From: Acholeplasmatales bacterium
Lineage (GTDB): Bacteria > Bacillota_I > Bacilli_A > Izemoplasmatales > Hujiaoplasmataceae
Direction of reading: 5' to 3'
Length of the DNA stretch: 42,058 bases
Assembly: GCA_003477305.1 (NCBI GenBank)
Contig: DMTN01000025.1
Span: 10,619-52,676 of the forward strand
Positions 16,401 to 24,379 of this stretch are shown in pieces; position 1 is the first letter of the stretch; every line of letters begins with the position of its first letter. A model generated the notes under the pieces. The model worked only from the letters and a program-made list of their open reading frames with translations. It made no database searches and was not told the DNA's origin. Both the position numbers and the translations under genes were made by a program.

Positions 16401-19400
16401 TCGACGAACATCCAGCGCTGGTACCCGAAGGTCACCGGTTCGAGGATGAGTTCGAGGTTGCCGCTGCGGAGCACGTTCCCGAGGAATTCGATGCGCTGGC
16501 GGAGTTCCACCATGACCGCGATGTCATCCGGGGAGAGCAACGCGGGATTGGCGCCGGCGAGTTCGTGGGCAAGCAGGATCAGTTGGTCGATGTGCATTTG
16601 GAAGGCGGCGACGACGCTGGCCTTGACGGCCGGATCGACTGGTCCGTCGGCGATGAAGTCGTAGTACACTTCGATTGCGGTCACGATCAACGCGTCGGTG
16701 TCGAGCGCGCCTTCGTAGAGGAGCGCATCGACGATCTTGGCAATCGCGATCGCCATCATGATTTCGGACGGTCCTTCGGAGGGCCCGACGGATGTGACCC
16801 GGCTGTTGAAAGTCAGGTACGCGATCTGGTCGAGGACGACCTGGATCTTTTCGACGGTGAGCGAATCGAGGAAGTCGGTAATGACGTCGCAGGTCGCGAA
16901 GGCGATCGGCAGGTACTTTTCGATCATGCCTTGGATCATCGCGAGCATCGCGGCGCGATCGTCTTCGGTCATCCATTCCTGGGAATTCACATAGAGGCCG
17001 AACCCGTCCATCGCGAGGGTGATGAGGGTGTCGAACTCGGCTTCGGTGATCGTCGATCCGAGGGCCTTCAGAATCGTTGAGACTTCTTGCGTGTAACCGA
17101 GGATGGCGGCGGCCGAGAGATCGATTCCGATTCCGCCGGGTTCGCCGTCAGGAACGACCATTCCGTATCCTTCGTAGCGACCGGTGGCGAGGGTGATGAA
17201 TTTGTCGATCATTTCCAGATCGGCGACCGCGAGCAGGTTCGCCGCGTCGTCGAGGACGATCAGGATCGCGTCTTCGAGAAGCTGACGCTTGACGGGATCG
17301 GCGAGATATGCCTGGAACACGAGCAGTTCTTCGTCGCCGTGATCGGTCAGGTAGGCGATTTCGCCGTTCCACCGGGCGATCATGTCTTGCTTATCGGCGA
17401 TTTCATTTTGGAGGTTATGGGCGTCGTTCAAACGGTCATTGATGAACTCGAACAAGGTCGTCCAGCCGTCGGACGCATAGACTTGCGGGTCGAACTGCAT
17501 CATCCGGGCAGAAGGATCGAGGACGTTCCAGTAGTGTTCGGCCTGGGCGATGTGGGCATTCAAAGCGGCTGCGTACATCGACTGCTCCTCGGGCGATAGA
17601 GCGAACCAGAAATTGTTGAATTCGATAATCGCGTCATCCCGTCCGGATGCATCGAAATACGCCGGAGTCGACAGTTGGATGCGGACGTCGGTGTAGTATT
17701 CGAGCGAGCCGTAGACGTAATCGTCCCATGCGTCGTAGTAGGCTTCGTAGCGGGACTGATTGTAGACTTCGCCGGCAATCCGGTTCAGTTCGTCGTTCGC
17801 GATCCTGGCGTTCATGAACGCGAGGGCGGTGTTGCGGACTTCCAAGAGCGGCTGAAGGGCGATTTCGGCGAGGATTTCGTCGATGAGCCCTTCGCGCTCG
17901 GTCATCAGTTCGTTCATATACACGGTGTATTCGGCAATCATTTCCAGATACCAGACGATCTGCTCTTCGGCGTCGCTGTAGACGAGCTTGTACTCGATCA
18001 TGTTGACGGCGAAGTTCGTGAGCAGGCGAGCGATCGTCGCATTGTCGTATCCCATCGCGCCGAGGCCGAAATAGAAATCGGCGATTGCGGTCAAAGACGG
18101 ATTCTTGCCGATGGTGCGGAATGCGTTGGCGAACGAGAGCAGGATGAAGTACGTCGTCTGCTCGTCGGTTTCGAAGGTCGCGACGATCATTGCGATCTGG
18201 GCTTCCGCCTCGTCGTCGCTGATGTTCCAGTCGTTCATCTGATAAATCAGATCGACGAACATCTCGTGATTGTATGTCGAGTAGTCCGCTTCAAGGAGGT
18301 ATGCCGGCCATCCGCCGCCGAACGCCTGGGCGATCGCTTCGATGCGGACGCGGAGTTCCATCAGAAGTTCGAGCTGGGCGGGATTGGGCATCGCGCCGTC
18401 GTCGAAACCGGCCACGATGTGGACGAGTTCGAGGATGCGGTCGACGCTGTCCTGCAGCGCGGCGGTGACGGCGAGGCGTTCTGCATCGTCGTACACGAAT
18501 TCATAGTTCAAATCGTAATACAGTTTGACGAAGTGCCCGGCGAGGAGCTCGGCGTCGACGCCGCTTTCGTTGGCCAGGATGTCGACGATCTTGGCGATGG
18601 CGATGATTTGCCGGAGGTCGAAGCCTTCCATGCCGATGCTGCCGTCGACGCGGTAGATCACGCGTTGCTGCAGGATCGCGATCTGGTCGAGGATGACCTG
18701 GATCTTCGCCTCGTCGAGCGAGTCGAGGACGGTGAGAAGTTCGCCGTAGACGTCTTCGGCGATCTGAACGTATTCGTCAAGAAGCGTTGCGAAGAGCGCG
18801 GTCAGGACCGCGGCGTCTTCGAGTGTCATGTCCTGCGCGTCGATGTAGAGCCCGAAGATGTCGCGGGCGATCGACTTGAGGTTCTCGACGTCGTCGGTTT
18901 CGACGCTCGAGAGGAAGAGACGGATCAGCGCGGTGGCCCGGTCGAGGTATCCGAGGAGGTCGGCGGCATCGGTTCCGAGGGTGGTCGGATCGATCATCCC
19001 GGTCGCAAGACCGTAGATCAGGTTGAAGGTGCCTTCGTCGATGCCGTAGAGGACCGACTCAAACACGTCATAGAGCGTTCCGACGAGGATTTCCGCCTTC
19101 GCGTAGCCCGCCTCCGAAGCGATGTAGCCCTGGAGCGCAACGAGCATCTCCAGTTCGGCATAGGCATCATCGAGTTGCCACTGCAGTTCGACGATATGCC
19201 ATTCGTAGGAACCGATGTCCCAGAACAGCTGATCGTACGCCGACAGATATTCGTTGAACAACGTATCGCCGATGCTGTAGCCGTAGATGTCGTCAAGCGG
19301 CATGACCATGTTGCGCATCGGATTGCCATCGGAATACTGGTAGCTCTTCCAGGACGAGTAGGCCGTCATGACCGTACCGTACATCGCCTGTTCTTCGATC

Positions 19401-21976
19401 GACAGCCCGTCCATGTATTCATTGTAGGCCGCGAGGTTCAGATTGAGATTGTAGGTGTCCGGATCAGCAAAGGTGTAATACAGGATGTCGTCCATGAACC
19501 ACTGGAGATTGAACCAAACGTCCCAGTTCCATACGCCGTTGTAGAGTTCGAACGTATAGGTTTCAAGGAGATCGTTGTAGACATGATAGCGGAAGGATTC
19601 TTCGACGAACACGGCCCATGCCAGCTGGCATTGGGCGGCATTGGCCCCGCCGTTGGCGATGCAGTAGTCGATGCCGTCTTGGAACGCGGCGGCCTTCTGG
19701 GCTTCGGTATCGACGATCATCTGTTCGAGCCAGGCAATCTGCGCGAGGATTTCGTCGACGCGGCTGTAGTCGATGCCGTCGGCGAGGTTCTGTTCCAGGA
19801 CGCCGAGCAGGACGCCGATGACGCGGTCGCGGTCGAATCCGGACGCCTTCGCGTTGGTGTAGGCTTCCTGGATTTCGGCGAGCGTTTCGGCGTTCATCAG
19901 GTTTTCGAGGAACCCCTGGAAGACCTGCATCAGTTCATAAGCCTGCCGTTCCGCGAGCGGATCGAGCGGATCGAGTCCGAGCACGTCGAGCAGCATCACG
20001 ACGTCGGCTTCGAGTTGTTCGGGGGTCGGCGTTTCGTCATGCCAGGTTGCCAGATAGTCGAGCAGGAGCTGACGGTTCCAGACGACGTTCGAGAAGACCG
20101 CGTAGACGATCATGTCGCGGGTCACGTAGGCGACGCCTTCGCTCCACCCGACGAAATAGTAGTCGAGTTTTTCCGGGCTCACCGGCGGGACGGCCGGATG
20201 GCCGTATGCGACGGTCGAGCTGCCGAGCAGTTCGAGTCCGTCTTCGCTGTAGAAGTCGACGACGTACATCTGGACGACGACGTCATACTGCGCATAGATG
20301 TCGCAGTCCGCATCGACGCCCGTGAAGTCGCCGAGCCAACCGGTGAAGGTATAGGCGTACTGGGCGGTGTCGGGACGAACCGGATCGGCCGGGGCGACCG
20401 CATCGGCACCGAGGTTCACGAGTTGCGCGTCGATCACGGTGCCGTCGATGTCCACGAAACGGACATGGAAGGCGAAACGGTGTTCCGTATAGACGGCGAC
20501 GACCGATGCGTCACCGGTGATTTCCGTGAAATCGCCCTCCCAATGGGAGAAGGAATACGTCGCTTCGGCGCTTGCTCCCTTGGCGGGGGCGGCGGGCGGC
20601 GTGGCGGAAGCGCCGTAATCGACGGTTTCGATCCCGAGTACCGTGAAGCCGTCGTCATCGTAGAAGGTGACGAGGTACTCGCGGAGGATTTCCGCATAAA
20701 CGGCGTGAACACTCAGATCGCCGGTGATCGGATCGAAACTCAGGTCCCAGCCGGTGAAGACATAATCAAACTGCGGCGTGGACGGTTTGACGGGATCCGC
20801 CGGGGCGGTGGCCGCTTCGCCGTAGAGAACGTCTTCGCTCTTGAGTTCGGTGCCGTCGGCGTCAAAGAAGACGACGGTGTATTCGCGGGTGCTCGCCGCA
20901 TAGGTCGCGAGAACCGAGAATGCCGAACGGACATCGTCGAAGTCGCCGTTCCAGCCGGAGAATTCGTAATCGAACTGGGCCGACGACGGTTTCGTCGGAT
21001 CGACCGGAGCGACGGCGGCGGTGCCGTAGTCGACGATCGAGGTCCCGAGCACCGTGATGCCGTCTTCGTCATAGAAGGTGACGGTGTATTGGCGCAGGGC
21101 GGCGATGTAGGTCGCCAGAACCGACTGGTTGGCGACGACGTTCGTAAACGTCGCGTTCCATCCGGCGAAGGTATAGTCCCACTGGGCCGTGTCCGGCTTG
21201 GAAGGCGCCACCGGAGCGGTCGCGGCGGTGCCGTAGTCGACCGTCGAGGCGCCGAGGACCGATGTGCCGTCCTCGTCATAGAAGGTGACGGTGTACTGGC
21301 GCAGGGCGGCGGTATAGGTCGCGAGGACCGACTGGTTGGCGACGACGTTCGTGAACGCCGCATTCCATCCCGCAAAGGTATAGTCCCACTGAGCCGTATC
21401 CGTTTTGGACGGAGTGGCGGGAGCGGTCGCGGCGGTGCCGTAGTTCACGGTCGAGGCGCCGAGGACCGTCGTGCCGTCTTCGTCATAGAAGGTGACGGTA
21501 TACTGGCGGATCGTCGCGGTGTAGGTCGCAAGCACCGTGGCGTTGCCGGTCACGTTGGTATAGGACCCGGTCCAGCCGGAGAACACGAAACTGAACTGGT
21601 CGGTCGACGCACGGGTCGGCTCGGCGGGCGGAGTCGCATTTCCGCCGGCGGTCACGACTTCCGTCTTCAACACCGTGGTCCCGTCATAGTCATAGAAAAT
21701 GACGGTGTACTGTTGAACGGTGGTGGTCGTCGTATCGGTGGTCACCGTCGTCGTCGCACCGGACGTGGTGGCTCCGGTGGTCGTCGTGACGACAGGAGTC
21801 GTCGTATCGAAGGATGTGATGGTGTCGATGGTGGTGGTATCGGTGGTGTCGGTGCTTTCCGTCGTCTCGATCGTCGTGGTGACCTGACCGAGAATACTGA
21901 GAAGAAGGTCGCAACCGGCGAGGCCAAACGTCAGAAAAGTAATCAACGTGAAGAGCAGAAACTTCCTTTTCATCAT
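13442..21976 (-). CDS. Giant surface lipoprotein: eight Listeria-Bacteroides repeats plus a novel helical super-repeat
   Basis: A 2844-residue predicted lipoprotein. A basic, hydrophobic signal ends in lipobox LAGC (acylated Cys at about 22), followed by a Thr-rich linker to about residue 87. Eight repeats of about 69 residues follow (about 88-635) of the Listeria-Bacteroides/InlB B-repeat type: YTVTFYDEDG at the start, W(D/N/T)YTFAGW in the middle, SVLATYTA at the end. From about 640 to the end it is acidic, lysine-poor, aromatic and mostly helical. I recognise no family there, but it is internally repetitive: module C (about 644, 1251, 1866), an A module with an LSxEEQxMYG-like motif (about 859, 1460, 2075, plus degenerate copies near 2328 and 2491) and module B with KIQVxLDQIA (about 1087, 1706, 2709). 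The order is C-A-B, C-A-B, C-A-A-A-B. The start has AGGGGG 4 nt upstream, and the gene ends in a strong terminator. Function unknown; an outside-facing binding or adhesin role is inference. Confidence 0.9.
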   Translation of the reverse strand: MMKRKFLLFTLITFLTFGLAGCDLLLSILGQVTTTIETTESTDTTDTTTIDTITSFDTTTPVVTTTTGATTSGATTTVTTDTTTTTVQQYTVIFYDYDGTTVLKTEVVTAGGNATPPAEPTRASTDQFSFVFSGWTGSYTNVTGNATVLATYTATIRQYTVTFYDEDGTTVLGASTVNYGTAATAPATPSKTDTAQWDYTFAGWNAAFTNVVANQSVLATYTAALRQYTVTFYDEDGTSVLGASTVDYGTAATAPVAPSKPDTAQWDYTFAGWNATFTNVVANQSVLATYIAALRQYTVTFYDEDGITVLGTSIVDYGTAAVAPVDPTKPSSAQFDYEFSGWNGDFDDVRSAFSVLATYAASTREYTVVFFDADGTELKSEDVLYGEAATAPADPVKPSTPQFDYVFTGWDLSFDPITGDLSVHAVYAEILREYLVTFYDDDGFTVLGIETVDYGASATPPAAPAKGASAEATYSFSHWEGDFTEITGDASVVAVYTEHRFAFHVRFVDIDGTVIDAQLVNLGADAVAPADPVRPDTAQYAYTFTGWLGDFTGVDADCDIYAQYDVVVQMYVVDFYSEDGLELLGSSTVAYGHPAVPPVSPEKLDYYFVGWSEGVAYVTRDMIVYAVFSNVVWNRQLLLDYLATWHDETPTPEQLEADVVMLLDVLGLDPLDPLAERQAYELMQVFQGFLENLMNAETLAEIQEAYTNAKASGFDRDRVIGVLLGVLEQNLADGIDYSRVDEILAQIAWLEQMIVDTEAQKAAAFQDGIDYCIANGGANAAQCQLAWAVFVEESFRYHVYNDLLETYTFELYNGVWNWDVWFNLQWFMDDILYYTFADPDTYNLNLNLAAYNEYMDGLSIEEQAMYGTVMTAYSSWKSYQYSDGNPMRNMVMPLDDIYGYSIGDTLFNEYLSAYDQLFWDIGSYEWHIVELQWQLDDAYAELEMLVALQGYIASEAGYAKAEILVGTLYDVFESVLYGIDEGTFNLIYGLATGMIDPTTLGTDAADLLGYLDRATALIRLFLSSVETDDVENLKSIARDIFGLYIDAQDMTLEDAAVLTALFATLLDEYVQIAEDVYGELLTVLDSLDEAKIQVILDQIAILQQRVIYRVDGSIGMEGFDLRQIIAIAKIVDILANESGVDAELLAGHFVKLYYDLNYEFVYDDAERLAVTAALQDSVDRILELVHIVAGFDDGAMPNPAQLELLMELRVRIEAIAQAFGGGWPAYLLEADYSTYNHEMFVDLIYQMNDWNISDDEAEAQIAMIVATFETDEQTTYFILLSFANAFRTIGKNPSLTAIADFYFGLGAMGYDNATIARLLTNFAVNMIEYKLVYSDAEEQIVWYLEMIAEYTVYMNELMTEREGLIDEILAEIALQPLLEVRNTALAFMNARIANDELNRIAGEVYNQSRYEAYYDAWDDYVYGSLEYYTDVRIQLSTPAYFDASGRDDAIIEFNNFWFALSPEEQSMYAAALNAHIAQAEHYWNVLDPSARMMQFDPQVYASDGWTTLFEFINDRLNDAHNLQNEIADKQDMIARWNGEIAYLTDHGDEELLVFQAYLADPVKRQLLEDAILIVLDDAANLLAVADLEMIDKFITLATGRYEGYGMVVPDGEPGGIGIDLSAAAILGYTQEVSTILKALGSTITEAEFDTLITLAMDGFGLYVNSQEWMTEDDRAAMLAMIQGMIEKYLPIAFATCDVITDFLDSLTVEKIQVVLDQIAYLTFNSRVTSVGPSEGPSEIMMAIAIAKIVDALLYEGALDTDALIVTAIEVYYDFIADGPVDPAVKASVVAAFQMHIDQLILLAHELAGANPALLSPDDIAVMVELRQRIEFLGNVLRSGNLELILEPVTFGYQRWMFVELLWNFEWNEQWNDEVVVEAAITTVTQVFESSEEQSYYNLVAIMNLVKSAIESQDPEAILGAIDMLASIGFTDEEIATYLGNMPLAALTYMQFIEQYYYGENPYAVDLAEAERDLVDAIQALADMTALIDMHIAAMLDPDARALAQAFWDASRSKYDAYYIYQAAFEAGLANDQWDYYVYDDLEYYLGTSIFFVSNEAYDLPTSLSYRSQFNDNFAALSAEEQALYGPVLAVYETYYTINVNAYSIASDDFAIDLFYLVEGTDVDHYWAISDLIALYTNPLDLLQSATDAVAYYQALYDSYGGVDYSDFIDFFADPINDGLWNSITAAVVGEVDNITSNITPELIDLVSSFFMYQHLQDQINEMQWRIESLQWELNDCFTEAENAIALLDDPTSAEYAQAWWDVNVDDAQLWAEYHALIEAAWEDPRFNPDTYFYLESQTDNALREELENENPDGGVWYRDEVEYQLSWMTLEDAEFNRSLLAAYELYRADYYLFVIPAQIAYYGHRSNGESYDDQLQWAIDELSLSELELANILFFANDDIAMISDVDARAKAEAYWNWSKNETDAYLAYYFAISQAQESPSWNYEYFQYALLEPLQNSIYFNSYASGLYGYTDVSLAGWNSQQYHANLDLLQINNPADFALYAPVLDLFAIYYSLDQNQQTQAQNEFWNYYSGSASPADQSYMTNIDDYCSYQYQNILFAVAWAEQDVAYWQMMVDAAGESAWEYYYVDDLVWSYRDRLVQLGSFEHQLATSQDSINGLLDLTPAGLAGYAQTVAAFIGILGDSIDPIEASNLADFLYAVTALHLETSGLYTMDEQIALMAEIEDVFEYYIDGLLYAPDMLSVFLANLTADEIQTIMDAIATIDALDGIDPDLDNMIRAVAIADVMLAVAGDGFLDVDFLVEMAVYGYFDGSYHLHYDGALDIEARILLIQTLIDEILLQADVIDAYDPYLLTEAERLEVNEFHLLVEELMPYFQEGPEYEPIV
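20075..21715 (-). repeat. Tandem array of 207-bp repeats encoding Listeria-Bacteroides domains
   Basis: Eight head-to-tail units encode the beta-repeats of the giant lipoprotein. Units starting near 21498, 21291 and 21084 are nearly identical in DNA and spaced exactly 207 bp (69 codons). The outer units keep the period but have diverged. The near-identity of the middle units suggests recent duplication or gene conversion. Confidence 0.88.
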
Positions 21977-22152
21977 GTTACCCCCTTAAAAATCTTATAC
22001 GCACGAGCAGCGCGCGCAGATGATACAAATTCAACATATCATAAAGACCTATAAAAATCCATAGGGGGTGGCGCAGTATTTTACCCACGGGCCAAAAATT
22101 TACATTCTGCAAACCGTTACCATGCAACTTCGGTGGTTTTCATCGGCGCTGA
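21977..22152 (-). other. Leader/promoter region of the giant lipoprotein gene
   Basis: An AT-richer gap than the surrounding sequence. On the minus strand it holds several -10-like elements (TAAAAT near 22080, TATGAT near 22040, TATAAG near 21995), but none has a matching -35 at proper distance, so I do not pick one. Two small inverted repeats are present: ATGATA/TATCAT (about 22023-22041) and CCTAT/ATAGG (about 22048-22065). Confidence 0.4.
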
Positions 22153-22187
22153 TAAAAAAAAACGCCCGTCGGAAGATCCGGCGGGCG
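22153..22187 (-). terminator. Intrinsic terminator of the beta-propeller lipoprotein gene
   Basis: Minus strand: CGCCCGCCGGA pairs with TCCGACGGGCG (one mismatch, 3-nt loop), followed by nine T residues. Confidence 0.88.
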
Positions 22188-22209
22188 GCGGTATCGAATG
22201 CGGTGGTTC

Positions 22210-24303
22210 TCAGTCGATCCAGTAGTAGCGATCCTGCACGTCGTTCAGTTCGGTGCGGGCGACGAAGGCGAAGTCGTTGGACATGTCGAACATCCGGATT
22301 TCGGTGTAGGAGACCGTGTAGATGTGGGTGCCGATCACGACCGAGCGATCGATCGAATCGTAATAGTAATAGTAGGGGGTCGTTTCGTCGTTGTGGGAGA
22401 GTTTCGCGACGAATTCGAGGTCGCCGTCGAAGTGCGCCTTGAAGACGTACATGCTCTGGGAGTAGGCGCTGTAGTCACCGAAGTACTCGTAGATCGGAAT
22501 CGCGAAATACCAGTAGTCCGCCCCTTCCGGCGCGTAGTACATGAACGCCTTGTGGTCGTAGGTGACCGGAGAATAGCTGTACTGGCTTTCCAGGAAGAAG
22601 CTGTCGGTGATGAACGGATCGTCGCCTACGGTGTCATAAAGCGAAATCTTGACGCCGGTGAAGCGGGTCCATCCGTCCTGCGTTTCGGCTTCGCGGCCGA
22701 CGCCGAGCATGAGGCCGTCGTTGATGATGTGCAGATAGTCGCTCACGCCGTCTTCTTCCCACTGGCCGATCACGGTCGGATTTGCCGGGTCGGAGAGGTC
22801 GAGTTTGTAGAGCGGGTCGGTGTTGACGAACGTGACGACATATCCGACCGCGCCGTTGAAGCGGACCGAGTAGATCCGTTCGTTCGGCTTGCCGAGGCCT
22901 TCGGTGATCGAACCGAGCAAGGTCATTTCGCCTTCTGCGGTCGCATCGAGCACGAACAGCTTGTTCTCGACCGTCCAAGTCCATTGCACATAGGTCATGG
23001 TAGACCGATCGTCTAAGTCTGTCGTGATGGTATCGTCGACGGCCGTCGTGGTCGTCTCTTCGCCATCCGCGGAACCTTCAGAGGGTACTTCGCCCGTCGT
23101 AACGTCGCCGTCACCGTCGACCGTCACGATCGTCTGATGGTAGACCCATTCGGTCGTGGCGATGCGAAACGCGCCGTCGTATTCATCCATCGAGAACTGG
23201 TTGAGCGGGGATCCGTCGACTTCGCCGACCGCCTTGAAGACGAGCTTGTCGTCGGTGATTTCGAATCGGAGGATGAATGTCTTATAGTCGTACCATCCGG
23301 TCAATGCGTCGCTTTCATAGCGGTACATGATGACATAGAGGTTCGTGGTCGACATGTAGATCTGCCAGGTGCTGCCGAGATAGGCATCGACGTTCGCCTC
23401 TTCGGCGGGATCGGTGACGCTGAAGGAAACGAGCATCAGGTAGCACAGCGAGTAGTTGTCGTTGGGCATGTAGTAGATGTGGTCGGCGGGGACTTCGACT
23501 TCAACGTCGGAGGTCGCGGAGTCGTAATAGACGGGAATGAAGTTGTCTTCTTTGAACCCGTAGTTGACCATGTAGTTGTCGATGACGAGATACACCTGGC
23601 CGGCGATCATGCGGGCGTCGATCAGATAGGTGTTCTCGAAGAACATGTTGCGTTCGATTTCGACATTCTCCGGATCGGCGACGTCCAATACCAGGACGCG
23701 GGTTCCGTAACGGTAGTAATACCAGCCGTAATACATGTCGTCTTCCGCTTTCGTTTCCTCGTAATGGTATTCGTTGGCGAGGAGGACGACCTTGTGGTTG
23801 ACCTCGTCGAGGAACATCCCATGGATATAGGAGTAGTCGGAATCCGGCATCGTGTACGCATAGACGATCTGCAGCGTGTCGGCGTCGATCATCAGGAACT
23901 TGTCGCCGGAAACCACGAAAATGTGGTATCCGTCGGTCATGATCGTGTCGGTTTCCATGACGCCTTCGACCTGGTCGTTACTGACGCTGTGGGTCCGGTC
24001 GACATCATCGGCGACCCCGTTCGGGGCGCCGGCCGCGGCGGTGGTGGTCAATGCGCCGTCGGTGGCGGATTCCATCAGCATGTCGGAATTGCGGTAGGAA
24101 TACCAGCCGTTGCCGTTATCGCTATAGAATTGCGTGAGATAGGTGCGCAGTTCGTCGTAGTCGGAAAAATTGCCGACTTCGTCGACGGTGGGAAGTAATT
24201 CGTTCTCGGTGGTCGTGGTTTCCTGGCAGGCGAGGATGCCGGCGGCGAGGAAGAGGACGAGAGCGAAGGACGTGATGCGTCTGAACAGGCTCATTGTTTT
24301 CAA
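22210..24303 (-). CDS. Secreted beta-propeller domain lipoprotein (COG4880 type)
   Basis: A 697-residue lipoprotein: signal with lipobox LAAGILAC (Cys at about 26), Thr-rich spacer, then a long Asp/Tyr-rich propeller body of the family described as secreted proteins with a C-terminal beta-propeller domain. Family marks include TDTIMTDGYHIFVVSGDKF, RVLVLDVADPENVEI, the DLSDPANPTVIGQW blade motif and a final IRMFDMSND blade. A Thr-rich insertion lies near residues 405-430. Function is not known for the family. The frame opens with TTG at 24303, which has AAGGAGG 7 nt upstream; the first ATG (24294) would be 16 nt away, so TTG is the likely start. It is a separate unit with its own promoter and terminator, next to the giant lipoprotein. 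Confidence 0.88.
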   Translation of the reverse strand: MKTMSLFRRITSFALVLFLAAGILACQETTTTENELLPTVDEVGNFSDYDELRTYLTQFYSDNGNGWYSYRNSDMLMESATDGALTTTAAAGAPNGVADDVDRTHSVSNDQVEGVMETDTIMTDGYHIFVVSGDKFLMIDADTLQIVYAYTMPDSDYSYIHGMFLDEVNHKVVLLANEYHYEETKAEDDMYYGWYYYRYGTRVLVLDVADPENVEIERNMFFENTYLIDARMIAGQVYLVIDNYMVNYGFKEDNFIPVYYDSATSDVEVEVPADHIYYMPNDNYSLCYLMLVSFSVTDPAEEANVDAYLGSTWQIYMSTTNLYVIMYRYESDALTGWYDYKTFILRFEITDDKLVFKAVGEVDGSPLNQFSMDEYDGAFRIATTEWVYHQTIVTVDGDGDVTTGEVPSEGSADGEETTTTAVDDTITTDLDDRSTMTYVQWTWTVENKLFVLDATAEGEMTLLGSITEGLGKPNERIYSVRFNGAVGYVVTFVNTDPLYKLDLSDPANPTVIGQWEEDGVSDYLHIINDGLMLGVGREAETQDGWTRFTGVKISLYDTVGDDPFITDSFFLESQYSYSPVTYDHKAFMYYAPEGADYWYFAIPIYEYFGDYSAYSQSMYVFKAHFDGDLEFVAKLSHNDETTPYYYYYDSIDRSVVIGTHIYTVSYTEIRMFDMSNDFAFVARTELNDVQDRYYWID

Positions 24304-24334
24304 GTGATTGCCTCCTTGAGGGATGCTTGCATTA

Positions 24335-24343
24335 AATATAACA
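24335..24343 (-). promoter_or_regulatory. Extended -10 promoter of the beta-propeller gene
   Basis: Minus strand reads TGTTATATT with no good -35. The predicted start is near 24328, about 25 nt before the TTG start codon. The 24304-24379 gap holds nothing else; pepF has no evident terminator here. Confidence 0.5.
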
Positions 24344-24379
24344 ATCGGTCCGGCGGCTTTGTTGGTAAAACAATGCGCG

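Noticed and set aside
13340..17080. Open frame of 1246 codons on the plus strand opposite the giant lipoprotein gene
   Set aside because: Antisense shadow: the translation is rich in Asp/Val/Arg/Glu without any domain, while the minus strand encodes a signal peptide, repeats and a terminator. GC-rich genes commonly leave the opposite frame open.
20075..21715. Regular repeats considered as a CRISPR array
   Set aside because: The 207-bp units are in-frame coding repeats without short conserved repeats and unique spacers.
17675..22054. Open frame of 1459 codons on the plus strand
   Set aside because: Same antisense effect; it runs through the repeat region of the lipoprotein and has no ribosome site or promoter.
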